Shown in pieces: positions 39,422-47,435 of a stretch of DNA of 64,000 nucleotides. The translations under genes were made by a program, and so were the position numbers. This stretch comes from Pseudactinotalea terrae (GTDB lineage: Bacteria > Actinomycetota > Actinomycetes > Actinomycetales > Beutenbergiaceae): the NCBI RefSeq assembly GCF_009733845.1, contig NZ_WNXZ01000008.1:1-64000 (forward strand), given 5' to 3'. The notes under the pieces are model-generated. The model had not been told where the DNA came from, did no database searches, and saw only the letters and a program-made list of their open reading frames with translations. Each line of letters begins with the position of its first letter. Within the stretch, counting starts at the first letter, position 1.

Positions 39422-40338
39422 GCGGCTTCTCCACGTCGATAGGTCCTCAAGGCGAGTCCGATCAGGCCCACCAGTCCTGCCGCGACCAGTCCGAGCGCGA
39501 TCGCGCCGAAGATCGGTGCCCATGCCTTGGCGGGATCCCCGGAGGCCTGACCGGCGAACGAGATGAGCTGGCGGCCGATGCCGTCGAGGTAGCCGGTGGA
39601 CACCTCGGCGACGACCGTGCCCACCACCGCGCTCGCAGCCCCCAGCCGGAGGGCGGGCAGCAGGTAGGGAACAGCGGCCGGCAGCCGCACCGTGCGCAGC
39701 GTGGCCCAGCGGCTCGCGGCGTAGGTGTGCATCAGCTCCAGGTGGGTGCGCTGCGGCGACTGCAGCCCCTTGAGCATCCCGATCGCGACCGGGAAGAACG
39801 CCAGATAGCTCGCGATCACCGCGACCGAGAGCCACTGCGGCCACTGCCAGCCCAGGATCTCGATGCGGCTGCCCCAGCTGCGCACCACCGGCGCGAAGGC
39901 GATCAGCGGCACGGTCTGGCTGAGCACGATCCACGGCAGCAGCCCGCGTTCGACCACCTGGAAGAACTGCATCAGCAGCCCCAGCCCGACGCCCACCACG
40001 GTGCCCACCAGCCATCCGACCGCCGCGATGCCGAGCGAGAGCAGCGCTGCCTCGGCCACGGTCAGCCACAGCGGCGCGGCACCCGCCTGGCTGGTGGTCG
40101 GCTCGAGCAGCCGCGCGACCATCTCCCAGGTGTGCGGCATCGCGAGGTCGGTGGTGCGGGGCAGGACCCGGGTGCCAGCGATCACGACGCCGTTCTCGGG
40201 TGCGACCGCCTTGTACACCTCCCAGAGCACCGCGACGGAGATGATCCCGAGCAGGCCGAACGCCGTGGCTCGCAGCTGGGCACCACGGGTCCGCGCGCGC
40301 GGCCGCCCGGTCCGTAGCGATGCCTGCTCGGTGGTCAC
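39418..40338 (-). CDS. ABC transporter permease (SsuC/ThiX type), first
   Basis: A 306-residue permease. An N-terminal basic segment precedes helix 1 (ATAFGLLGIISVAVLWEVYK), a long extracytoplasmic loop follows, and the EAA loop reads MHTYAASRWATLRTVRLPAA. Its periplasmic loop between helices 1 and 2 is longer than in the partner permease. Coupled by ATGA to the ATPase gene. It follows the luciferase-like gene by 19 bases, so the transporter is part of the dihydropyrimidinase operon. Confidence 0.9.
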   Translation of the reverse strand: MTTEQASLRTGRPRARTRGAQLRATAFGLLGIISVAVLWEVYKAVAPENGVVIAGTRVLPRTTDLAMPHTWEMVARLLEPTTSQAGAAPLWLTVAEAALLSLGIAAVGWLVGTVVGVGLGLLMQFFQVVERGLLPWIVLSQTVPLIAFAPVVRSWGSRIEILGWQWPQWLSVAVIASYLAFFPVAIGMLKGLQSPQRTHLELMHTYAASRWATLRTVRLPAAVPYLLPALRLGAASAVVGTVVAEVSTGYLDGIGRQLISFAGQASGDPAKAWAPIFGAIALGLVAAGLVGLIGLALRTYRRGEAA

Positions 40339-40357
40339 GCGCGTGCCTGCTGCGCCG

Positions 40358-41392
40358 TCATGCCTTCGCCGTCACGTGCTCACGCAGGTGCGGGATGATC
40401 GACTCGCCGTAGACCCGCATCGTCTCCTCCTTGTTGTCGTGCTGGAGGTAGACCGCGAACTGGTCCACGCCGATCGCCTTGAGGTCCTCGAGCTTGGCGA
40501 TGTGCTGCTCGGGGGTGCCGAGGAGGCAGAACCGGTCGACGATGTCGTCGGGTACGAACTCGGCATGCGTGTTGCCGGACCGGCCGTGCTGGTTGTAGTC
40601 GTAGCCCTTGCGCCCCTGGATGTAGTCGGTGAGCGCCTGCGGGATGGGGTTGCCGGTGCCGCCGTCGGCGCCGTAACGGGCGACGATGTCCGCCACGTGG
40701 TTGCCCACCATGCCGCCGAACCACCGGCACTCGTCACGCATGTGCTGCAGCTGGTCCTCGGATCCCACGTACGCGGGGGCGGCCACGCAGAACGTGATGG
40801 CATCGGGGTCGCGGCCCACATCCTCGGCACTCTTGCGCACGGCCTCGATCATCCAGCGCGCGATGTCGACGTCGGCGAGCTGAAGGATGTAGCCGTCAGC
40901 GACCTCACCGGTGGTCTTCAGGGCGAGCGGGCCGTACGCGGCCATCCACACCTCGAGCTCCGACGTCCTGGCCCACGGGAACTGCAGCGTCGCGCCGTTG
41001 ATCTCGACCGCCCGGCAGTTCGCCAGCTCGCGGATCACGTGCGTGGCGTCGCGGACCGCCTGCAAGTTGGCCGGTCTGCCGCCCAGCACCCGCACCGCCG
41101 AGTCGCCACGGCCGATACCGCACACGGTGCGGTTGCCGTACATCTCGTTGAGCGTGGCGAAGACGGACGCCGTCACGGTCGCGTCCCGCGTCGAGGGGTT
41201 GGTGACCATCGGTCCCACGATCACCCGCCTGGTCTCGGCGAGGATCGCGGAGTAGATGACGTACGGCTCCTGCCACAGCAGGTGCGAGTCGAACGTCCAC
41301 ACGTAGTCGAAGCCGTGCTCCTCGGCCTGCTTGGCCAGGCCCACGGTCCGCCACGCGGGCGGGTTGGTCTGCAGGACGACACCGAAATCCAT
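40358..41392 (-). CDS. Luciferase-like flavoprotein of the dihydropyrimidinase-linked (CPS_4043-like) family
   Basis: A 344-residue LLM-class TIM barrel. MDFGVVLQTNPPAWRTVGLA opens it, FDYVWTFDSHLLWQEPY and VGPMVTNPSTRDATVTASVF (parts VGPMVTNPST, RDATVTASV) follow, and the nucleotide-binding loop is CGIGRGDSAVRVLGG. I recognise it as close to the family annotated CPS_4043-type F420/flavin oxidoreductase, known to be encoded beside dihydropyrimidinases. It lies eleven bases after the dihydropyrimidinase gene. Because no dihydropyrimidine dehydrogenase is present, it may supply the redox step for the substrate (inference). Whether it uses FMN or F420 cannot be told here. Confidence 0.88.
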   Translation of the reverse strand: MDFGVVLQTNPPAWRTVGLAKQAEEHGFDYVWTFDSHLLWQEPYVIYSAILAETRRVIVGPMVTNPSTRDATVTASVFATLNEMYGNRTVCGIGRGDSAVRVLGGRPANLQAVRDATHVIRELANCRAVEINGATLQFPWARTSELEVWMAAYGPLALKTTGEVADGYILQLADVDIARWMIEAVRKSAEDVGRDPDAITFCVAAPAYVGSEDQLQHMRDECRWFGGMVGNHVADIVARYGADGGTGNPIPQALTDYIQGRKGYDYNQHGRSGNTHAEFVPDDIVDRFCLLGTPEQHIAKLEDLKAIGVDQFAVYLQHDNKEETMRVYGESIIPHLREHVTAKA

Positions 41393-41403
41393 CAGGTTGC
41401 TCC

Positions 41404-42840
41404 TCAGATCAGGTACTGGCTCAGGCCGCGCTTGAGGTAGCTGCCGTGGCCCGCACGGCCGTGGAACTGCCCGTCGCTGACCAGCACCGCCCCCCGCGAG
41501 ATCACCACGTCGACGTGGCCGTCGATCTCGAAGCCCTCCCACGCGGAGTAGTCCATGTTCATGTGATGGGTCTTGCCATACCCGATCGAGGTGTGCCCCA
41601 ACGGGTCGTAGACGACCACGTCGGCATCGGCGCCCGGCGCGATCACACCCTTGCGGCCGTACAGACCGAACATGCGGGCCGGCGTCGCGGACGTCAGCTC
41701 GACCCAACGCTCCAGGGTGATCTCACCGGTCACCACACCCTGGTACATCAGGTCCATCCGGTGCTCGATCGAGCCGATGCCGTTGGGGATGGCGCGGAAG
41801 TCGCCGGCGCCGAGCTCCTTCTGGTCCTTCATGCAGAACGGGCAGTGGTCGGTGGAGACCATCTGGAGATCGTTGGTCCGCAACCCCTGCCACATCGCGT
41901 GCTGGTGACCTTCCTCGCGGCTGCGCAACGGCGTCGAGCACACCCACTTGGCGCCCTCGAACTCACCCCACTCCTGGCTCCGCGCTCCCAGCTGGTCCTC
42001 CAGCGACAGGTACAGGTACTGGGGACAGGTCTCGCCGAAGACGTTCTTGCCGCGGTCGCGAGCGGCCGCGAGCTGCTCGACCGCCTGCTTGGCGGACACA
42101 TGCACCACGTACAGCGGCGCCCCGGTGACGTCGGCGAGCATGATCGCCCGGTGCGTGGCCTCCTCCTCCATCTGCCAGGCGCGTGCGATGCCGTGGTAGT
42201 AGGGCGAGGTGTTGCCGGCGTTGTAGAGCTGCTCGGCGAGCACGTCGATCGCGGGGCCGTTCTCCGCGTGCATCATCGTCAGCAGGCCGAGGTCGGCGGC
42301 CTTCTGCATCGCCTTCAGGATCTGCGCGTCGTCGGAGTAGAACACCCCGGGATACGCCATGAAGAGCTTGTAGGACGTGATGCCCTCCTCGACGAGGAGC
42401 TCCATCGACTTGAGCGAGAGCTCGTCCACGCCGCCGATGATCTGATGGAAGCCGTAGTCGATGGCGCAGTTGCCGCCCGCCTTCTCGTGCCAGGCGGCCA
42501 GGCCGTCCTCGACGCGCTCCCCGTAGCGCTGCACGGCGAAGTCGATGATCGACGTGGTGCCACCCCAGGCGGCTGCGGTCGTGCCGGACTCGAAGGTGTC
42601 GGAGGCGTTCGTGCCGCCGAACGGCAGCTCCATGTGGGTGTGGGCGTCGATGCCGCCGGGGATGACGTACTTGCCGCTCGCGTCGACGACCTTGTCGACA
42701 GAGCCCGCCAGGTCGTGCCCGAGGACGGTGGAGCCGGGTGCCAGGACGGCGACGATCTTCTCGCCGTCGACCAGGACGTCGGCCTCGGTGCGGCCGGTCG
42801 CGGAGACAACGGTGCCGCCGGTGATCAGCAGGGTGCTCAT
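41404..42840 (-). CDS. hydA: Dihydropyrimidinase / D-hydantoinase
   Basis: A 478-residue cyclic-amide hydrolase that opens 5,6-dihydrouracil or dihydrothymine (and hydantoins) to the N-carbamoyl amino acid. Binuclear zinc ligands are H67 and H69 (DAHTHMELPFGG), the carboxylated K158 (SYKLFMAYPG), then MMHAEN, VHVSAK and the aspartate in STDHCPF. The beta-sandwich of the N- and C-termini is typical. ATG at 42840 is preceded by GGAGAG; an open extension upstream lacks family features. It follows the beta-ureidopropionase gene by 13 bases, so both hydrolytic steps are encoded together. Confidence 0.95.
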   Translation of the reverse strand: MSTLLITGGTVVSATGRTEADVLVDGEKIVAVLAPGSTVLGHDLAGSVDKVVDASGKYVIPGGIDAHTHMELPFGGTNASDTFESGTTAAAWGGTTSIIDFAVQRYGERVEDGLAAWHEKAGGNCAIDYGFHQIIGGVDELSLKSMELLVEEGITSYKLFMAYPGVFYSDDAQILKAMQKAADLGLLTMMHAENGPAIDVLAEQLYNAGNTSPYYHGIARAWQMEEEATHRAIMLADVTGAPLYVVHVSAKQAVEQLAAARDRGKNVFGETCPQYLYLSLEDQLGARSQEWGEFEGAKWVCSTPLRSREEGHQHAMWQGLRTNDLQMVSTDHCPFCMKDQKELGAGDFRAIPNGIGSIEHRMDLMYQGVVTGEITLERWVELTSATPARMFGLYGRKGVIAPGADADVVVYDPLGHTSIGYGKTHHMNMDYSAWEGFEIDGHVDVVISRGAVLVSDGQFHGRAGHGSYLKRGLSQYLI

Positions 42841-42853
42841 CTGCTCTCCTTCC

Positions 42854-43702
42854 TCAGGCCTGGGCGATGCGCGCGTAGGAGTCGGGGCGGCGATCGCGGT
42901 AGAACTGCCAGTCGTCACGCATCTGCTGGACCATGTCCATGTCGAGGTCGCGGATCAGCAGCTCCTCGTGCTCGGCGCTGCCCCGCTCGCCGACGAAGTT
43001 CCCGCGCGGGTCGATGACCTGGCTGGTGCCGTAGAAGTTCACGGCCTCCTCGCCGTACTCGTTGTCCTCCAGACCCACCCGGTTCGGCTGCAGCACGAAG
43101 TAGCCGTTCGCGACCGCGGCGCACGGTCCCTCGACCTCCCACAGCCGGTTGGACAGCCCCGGCTTGGTCGCGTTCGGGTTGAAGACCATGTGCGCACCGT
43201 TCAGCCCGAGCTCGCGCCACCCCTCGGGGAAGTGACGGTCATAGCAGATGTAGACCCCGACCTTGCCGACGGCGGTCTCGAACACCGGGTACCCCTGGTT
43301 GCCCGGGCGGAAGTAGAACTTCTCCCAGAACTTCTCCAGGTGCGGGATGTGGTTCTTGCGATACGTGCCCAGGATCGAGCCGTCAGCGTCGACCACGACG
43401 GCGGTGTTGTAGTAGACCCCCGTCTGCGCCTCCTCGTAGATCGGCAGCACCGAGACCAGCCCCAGCTCCTTGGCGAGCGCGGCAAACCGCTGCACGATCG
43501 GCCCGTCGGCGGGCTCGGCGTAGCGGTAGTACTTCTGGTCCTGCGTGATCCCGAAGTAGGGCCCGTAGAACAGCTCCTGGAACGAGATCACCTGGGCGCC
43601 CTGCGCCGCTGCATCGCGAGCGAACTGCTCGTGCTTGTCCAGCATCGAGTCCTTGTCGCCGGTCCAGGTCGTCTGACTGATCGCGGCTCGCACGGTTGCC
43701 AA
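42854..43702 (-). CDS. Beta-ureidopropionase (N-carbamoyl-beta-alanine amidohydrolase), nitrilase superfamily
   Basis: A 282-residue nitrilase-superfamily amidase that hydrolyses N-carbamoyl-beta-alanine to beta-alanine, CO2 and ammonia. The Glu-Lys-Cys triad is E43 (FQELFYGP), K116 (RKNHIP) and C153 (YICYDRHFPEG). The frame is open upstream, but a TTG at 43702 has a perfect GGAGG seven bases before it and gives the family's usual start MATVRAAISQTTWTGD; that start was chosen. It heads a seven-gene operon: ureidopropionase, dihydropyrimidinase, flavoprotein, permease, ATPase, permease, binding protein. Three phased GCGTGACC repeats lie about 85-110 bases upstream. Confidence 0.93.
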   Translation of the reverse strand: MATVRAAISQTTWTGDKDSMLDKHEQFARDAAAQGAQVISFQELFYGPYFGITQDQKYYRYAEPADGPIVQRFAALAKELGLVSVLPIYEEAQTGVYYNTAVVVDADGSILGTYRKNHIPHLEKFWEKFYFRPGNQGYPVFETAVGKVGVYICYDRHFPEGWRELGLNGAHMVFNPNATKPGLSNRLWEVEGPCAAVANGYFVLQPNRVGLEDNEYGEEAVNFYGTSQVIDPRGNFVGERGSAEHEELLIRDLDMDMVQQMRDDWQFYRDRRPDSYARIAQA

Positions 43703-43784
43703 CGGAAACCTCCAGTAGGTGGGTCGGAGATGTGATCCGCCCATCATGCTGGTGCCCGTAGATTTCGGGGCCGTTTCCACAGAT

Positions 43785-43814
43785 GCGTGACCGAGGCGTG
43801 ACCTTGGCGTGACC
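43785..43814. promoter_or_regulatory. Three phased direct repeats GCGTGACC
   Basis: GCGTGACC occurs at 43785-43792, 43796-43803 and 43807-43814, separated by three-base spacers, giving an 11-bp period (about one helical turn). They lie 83-112 bases upstream of the TTG start of the beta-ureidopropionase gene, the position expected of activator sites. The cognate regulator is not adjacent. Confidence 0.7.
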
Positions 43815-43921
43815 TCGGGTCCGACGGCGACCTCCAGCCCGTGCGAGTGCTGGCTGCCCGCCCCGGGAGTCCGGCCCGGCAGGCTGGCGCAGTCTGCCCC
43901 CTCCACCGGCCCCTACCCCGC

Positions 43922-43988
43922 GAGTTCGTCGCTGATCGGTGAGTTCGTCGGGTGCTCCCACCGAACTCGCCGGTCTGGACCGCACTCG
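43922..43988. repeat. Interspersed palindrome, copy B
   Basis: Inner palindrome GAGTTCGTCGGGTG / CCCACCGAACTC with flanking outer arms GAGTTCGTCGCTGATCGG and CCGGTCTGGACCGCACTCG. The four GAGTTC/GAACTC-type hexamers and their spacing match copies A and C. It lies 126 bp upstream of the DUF559-type gene. A weak remnant (GAGTTCG and GGGTTCGTCG) overlaps that gene's end near 45105-45135. Confidence 0.8.
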
Positions 43989-44114
43989 GCGTCCGGTGCC
44001 GGGTCCTGAGGGGCGGGAGGGGTTGCGTCTCCACAGATGCACGCCGATGCACCGTCGTCCACAGCACCCCTCGCGGCCTCGGCGCGGCGGCGTTCTCGCG
44101 GGCGACCGTAGGGC

Positions 44115-45119
44115 ATGGCTTCGCACCGCACGATTCCCCTGTACCTGACGTCGTCCTACGGCTTCGACGAGCTGCGACCCGTGCTCCGCAGGGGCGACAT
44201 CGAACGACTCCGGTACGGAGCGTACGTACCACCCGTTCCGTCTGAGATGAAGCGGTGGCAGGTGGACGCGGCGCACCTCGAGGCACGGTCCAGAGCCGTG
44301 GCGAGCACGCTCTCCAGCTGGTTCGCGTTCACGCACGAGACCGCGGCGTTCATCCACGAATGGCCTGGCCCGGTCGCTTCGCACGTCCACATCGGGCAGC
44401 GGTTCCGGTCCGGCCCCGGCATGTCGGCCGACATCGTCCGACACTTCTGCCCCGACATCCCCGACGAGGACATCATCGACGTGAAAGGGCTGCCGGTGAC
44501 CGGGCACGCACGCACAGCGGTCGACTGCGCGCTCGCATACCCACCGTGGATATCGCTCCCGATCGTCGACGCCGCGCTCCGCACCATGGCGAACGTGAGC
44601 AGATTCGAACGGGCCGAGTCGATCACGCGCCAGGAACAGTGCCGAGCGGAGCTGCTCGAGCGCCTCGCGCGGCGAGGTCCGGTGCGCCACGTCCGACGTG
44701 CTCGCGCCGTCATGGAGCACGCGAACGGGTTCGCCGAGTCAGGCCCGGAGTCGTGGCTCCGTTGGGTCTCGCTCGCCCACGGGTTCCCGATCCCCGAGCT
44801 GCAGCTCCCGGTGGGCACCGCACGCGGCATCCTCTACCCGGATCTCATGTGGCCGGATCTCGGACCGCTCATGGCCGAGTACGACGGCATGGACAAGTAC
44901 GAGGACGACGACGACGACCGTGTGGGCGCTGCGATCGTCGCTCAGACCGACCGTGAGCAGCTGCTGAAGCAGGCCACGAGCGGCGATGTCGTGCGCTTCA
45001 CGCGGCACGACAAGCGGGACGATCCCGACAAGGCGTTCCGGCGACTGCTTCGAGCGGTGCCGAAGGCCGTGCACCTGGAGCCGCGGCTGGAGCTGATGGA
45101 TCGCCGAGTTCGCCTGTGA
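44115..45119 (+). CDS. AbiEi-like/DUF559-type protein
   Basis: A 334-residue protein of a very common actinobacterial family with an N-terminal AbiEi-antitoxin-like winged helix (IPLYLTSSYGFDELRPVLRR) followed by a C-terminal DUF559-like segment related to very-short-patch-repair endonucleases (GPESWLRWVSLAHGFP, YPDLMWPDLGPLMAEYDG). The latter has the acidic residues (D in YPDLMW, E in AEYDG) of the nuclease fold. Function is undetermined; no cognate AbiEii toxin gene is next to it. An interspersed palindrome lies upstream and a possible remnant at its end. ATG without clear Shine-Dalgarno sequence. Confidence 0.75.
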   Translation: MASHRTIPLYLTSSYGFDELRPVLRRGDIERLRYGAYVPPVPSEMKRWQVDAAHLEARSRAVASTLSSWFAFTHETAAFIHEWPGPVASHVHIGQRFRSGPGMSADIVRHFCPDIPDEDIIDVKGLPVTGHARTAVDCALAYPPWISLPIVDAALRTMANVSRFERAESITRQEQCRAELLERLARRGPVRHVRRARAVMEHANGFAESGPESWLRWVSLAHGFPIPELQLPVGTARGILYPDLMWPDLGPLMAEYDGMDKYEDDDDDRVGAAIVAQTDREQLLKQATSGDVVRFTRHDKRDDPDKAFRRLLRAVPKAVHLEPRLELMDRRVRL

Positions 45120-45155
45120 CCGTCGGGTTCGTCGCGCAGGAGCCGCAGCCGAGGG

Positions 45156-46181
45156 CTAACCGTGCAGCGGTCGTACCGAGTCCCGCGGCACCGGTTCGCA
45201 GGGGAGGAGCCGATCCGAGTCCGGCAGGGGAGCGCCGTCGTCGAGGTGCGCGATGAGCGCGGACATGGCGGTGGCACCGATCTCATGGTGAGGCAGCGCG
45301 ATCGTGGTGAGTCCGGGAAGGAGTCGCTGGGCGACGTTCTCGTCGTCGTCGTAACCGACGATCGAGACATCGCCGGGGACGTCCAGGCCGAGCCGCGCCG
45401 CCGCGAGATACGCACCGTTCGCCACCCGGTCGTTGGCACAGAGCAGGCCGGTGGGCCGCTGCGGCTGCGACAGTGCCTCCGTGGCGGCCCGGATCCCGTT
45501 GGAGATCTCCCACCCTGACCCACTGGTCACGACGCGAGGCGCCGGTGCCCCGACCGCCTCGAACGCGGCGGTGATGCCGGCGAGCCGCCGCGGCATCGCC
45601 ACCAGGGGCGGGTCGCCGGCCAGCACCACGACATCCCGGTGACCGGCATCCAGCAGCAGCTGCGCAGCCCGGCGGCCGCCCTCGACCTCGTCGGCGATCA
45701 CGCCCGGGATCACACCGCTGGGGTCGAAGCAGTTCGCCAGCATGGAGGGACGCTCACGCATCTGTGTCGGCGGGTCGTACGTCCGTAGCGACAGCGCGGC
45801 GAACATGAACGCATCGACCTCACGGTGCCGCAGCGCCTCGTACGCGGGGCCCTCACGGCTCGCATCTCCGTGGATGTCGACGGTGAGGAGCAGGTAGCCC
45901 GCCTCCATCGCGACATCGGTGGCGGCACGGATCAGCTGGCCACCGAACGCCGAGGACGCGATCTGGTCGGTGACCAGCCCGATCGTGTGCGTCCGCTGGT
46001 TCCGGAGGCTGCGGGCCACGCTGTGGGGGGTGTAGCCCAGCTCGGCGGCGGCATCGAGGATCAGCTGCCGCTTGTCGGGCGCGACCATGCCGGCGTCGTG
46101 CCCGTTCATCACCATCGACACGGCGCTCCGTGCGACCCCGGCGCGCGCGGCCACGTCCTTGGCGGTGGGCTTGCGACTCAT
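45156..46181 (-). CDS. LacI-family regulator of the fructoside operon
   Basis: A 341-residue LacI/GalR repressor. The helix-turn-helix is PTAKDVAARAGVARSAVSMV and the hinge helix LGYTPHSVARSLRNQ; a periplasmic-binding-like sensor domain follows. It is the last gene of the binding protein-permease-permease-GH32 operon, nine bases after the GH32 stop. It probably binds the two GACACGTGTC sites before the operon and is released by sucrose, fructose or a fructoside (inference). Confidence 0.9.
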   Translation of the reverse strand: MSRKPTAKDVAARAGVARSAVSMVMNGHDAGMVAPDKRQLILDAAAELGYTPHSVARSLRNQRTHTIGLVTDQIASSAFGGQLIRAATDVAMEAGYLLLTVDIHGDASREGPAYEALRHREVDAFMFAALSLRTYDPPTQMRERPSMLANCFDPSGVIPGVIADEVEGGRRAAQLLLDAGHRDVVVLAGDPPLVAMPRRLAGITAAFEAVGAPAPRVVTSGSGWEISNGIRAATEALSQPQRPTGLLCANDRVANGAYLAAARLGLDVPGDVSIVGYDDDENVAQRLLPGLTTIALPHHEIGATAMSALIAHLDDGAPLPDSDRLLPCEPVPRDSVRPLHG

Positions 46182-46190
46182 GTGCTCGTT

Positions 46191-47435
46191 CTACAGCCCC
46201 AGCCCATGGATCTGCACATCGGTCAGGTCTCCGGCGAGCTCCCACCTCGATCCCGCCGTGGGGTACGCGCGCGTGGTGAAGCTCCCGCCGTTTGCCGTGA
46301 ACACCTCGACGAGGCTGCCGTCCACGAGGACCCGGCTGACCGCCAGCTCGGCGGGCCAGCACGGCTCGCCGTCGAGCGTGAGCGCCACCGCCCGGGCCGG
46401 CTCGGCCACGATCTCGAAGGCGCCGGGCAGGTCGTCGGGATCGGCGCCGCCCACCCGCAGCCCGACCAGCTCGGCCGCGGGCCGGAGCACCACCCGGTCC
46501 TCGATCACGCCGAGCTCGCGCGGGTAGGTCAGCACGCCGTGCCACGGCGCCGTGGCGAACCGCTCGCTGCCGTGGTCCGTCTCCCAGGACCACCCCCAGA
46601 GCAGTACCCGGCCGTCGACGGCGAGTGCCTGGGGCGCGTAGAACGCGTCGCCCGAGTCGAGTCGGCCCGCTGCGCGGGGCGAGAACGACGGCGCGGCGTC
46701 GCCCTCGCGGGCAAGGTCACCCAGGATCCAGCGCACCGAGTCCAGGAGATGCCCGCCGTCGACGTGCCGCCACAGGCTGACGATCAGCACCCAGTCGGTT
46801 CCCACCTGCACCAGGCTGGGGCACTCCCAGATGTCGGCCCGGACCGTGTCGGCCACCACCGGGTGGTCGGCGCGCAGCAGCGTGCCGACCTCCTCCCAGC
46901 GGGTCAGGTCGTCGCAGGAGTAGAGCAGCACCTCGCCGACGCCGCCCGGCGCACCAGCACCCTGCACAGCCCATCGGTGGCCGTCGAAGGTGAAGATGAA
47001 CGGGTCCCGCACGTCCGTCAGGGCGGGGTCGCGCGGGAGCCCCGCGACCGGCGGCTCGTCACGGGTGAAGACACGCGCAGCCCGGTCGGACCGCGCCAGC
47101 ACGGTGCTGGGGCGACCTCCGCCGTCCACACCCGTGAAGACGGCGGTGGGGACGCCGTCGTCGTCGGTGAGGGTCCCCGACCAGCAGCCCTTCTCGTCCG
47201 GGCCGCCGGGGCGGGGCGCCAGCGCGATGGGCTCCGTCGTCCAGTGCAGCAGGTCCGAGGAGGACATGTGGCCCCAGTGGATGTCGGAGTGCACGGGCGC
47301 GTTCGGGTTGTGCTGGTAGTACACGTGCCAGGTGCCATCGATGCGCGAGCATCCGTTGGGGTCGTTGATCCAGCCGGACGGGGGCCGCCCGTGCAGGGTC
47401 GGAAAGGCGGGGTCGTTCACAGAATCTCCAGTCAT
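46191..47435 (-). CDS. GH32 beta-fructosidase (sucrose/fructan hydrolase)
   Basis: A 414-residue GH32 enzyme that releases fructose from sucrose or fructo-oligosaccharides. The nucleophile is D25 in WINDPNG, the transition-state stabiliser D144 in VRDP and the acid/base E204 in WECPSLV. The five-bladed propeller covers residues 10-310 and a beta-sandwich the rest. No signal peptide is present, so it acts on substrate imported by the adjacent ABC system. GTG/ATG context: its start overlaps the permease stop by four bases. Given the single-enzyme system, sucrose or short fructans are the likely substrates. Confidence 0.93.
   Translation of the reverse strand: MTGDSVNDPAFPTLHGRPPSGWINDPNGCSRIDGTWHVYYQHNPNAPVHSDIHWGHMSSSDLLHWTTEPIALAPRPGGPDEKGCWSGTLTDDDGVPTAVFTGVDGGGRPSTVLARSDRAARVFTRDEPPVAGLPRDPALTDVRDPFIFTFDGHRWAVQGAGAPGGVGEVLLYSCDDLTRWEEVGTLLRADHPVVADTVRADIWECPSLVQVGTDWVLIVSLWRHVDGGHLLDSVRWILGDLAREGDAAPSFSPRAAGRLDSGDAFYAPQALAVDGRVLLWGWSWETDHGSERFATAPWHGVLTYPRELGVIEDRVVLRPAAELVGLRVGGADPDDLPGAFEIVAEPARAVALTLDGEPCWPAELAVSRVLVDGSLVEVFTANGGSFTTRAYPTAGSRWELAGDLTDVQIHGLGL

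Larger units (their letters stand above)
43703..44114. other. 412-bp intergenic region between the divergent pyrimidine operon and the DUF559 gene
   Basis: From left to right it holds the Shine-Dalgarno of the TTG start (GGAGG), about 70 bp of probable promoter for the pyrimidine operon, three phased direct repeats (43785-43814), an unremarkable GC-rich stretch, the interspersed palindrome copy B (43922-43988) and roughly 125 bp leading to the DUF559-type gene in which nothing clear is seen. No small gene was supported. Confidence 0.7.
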
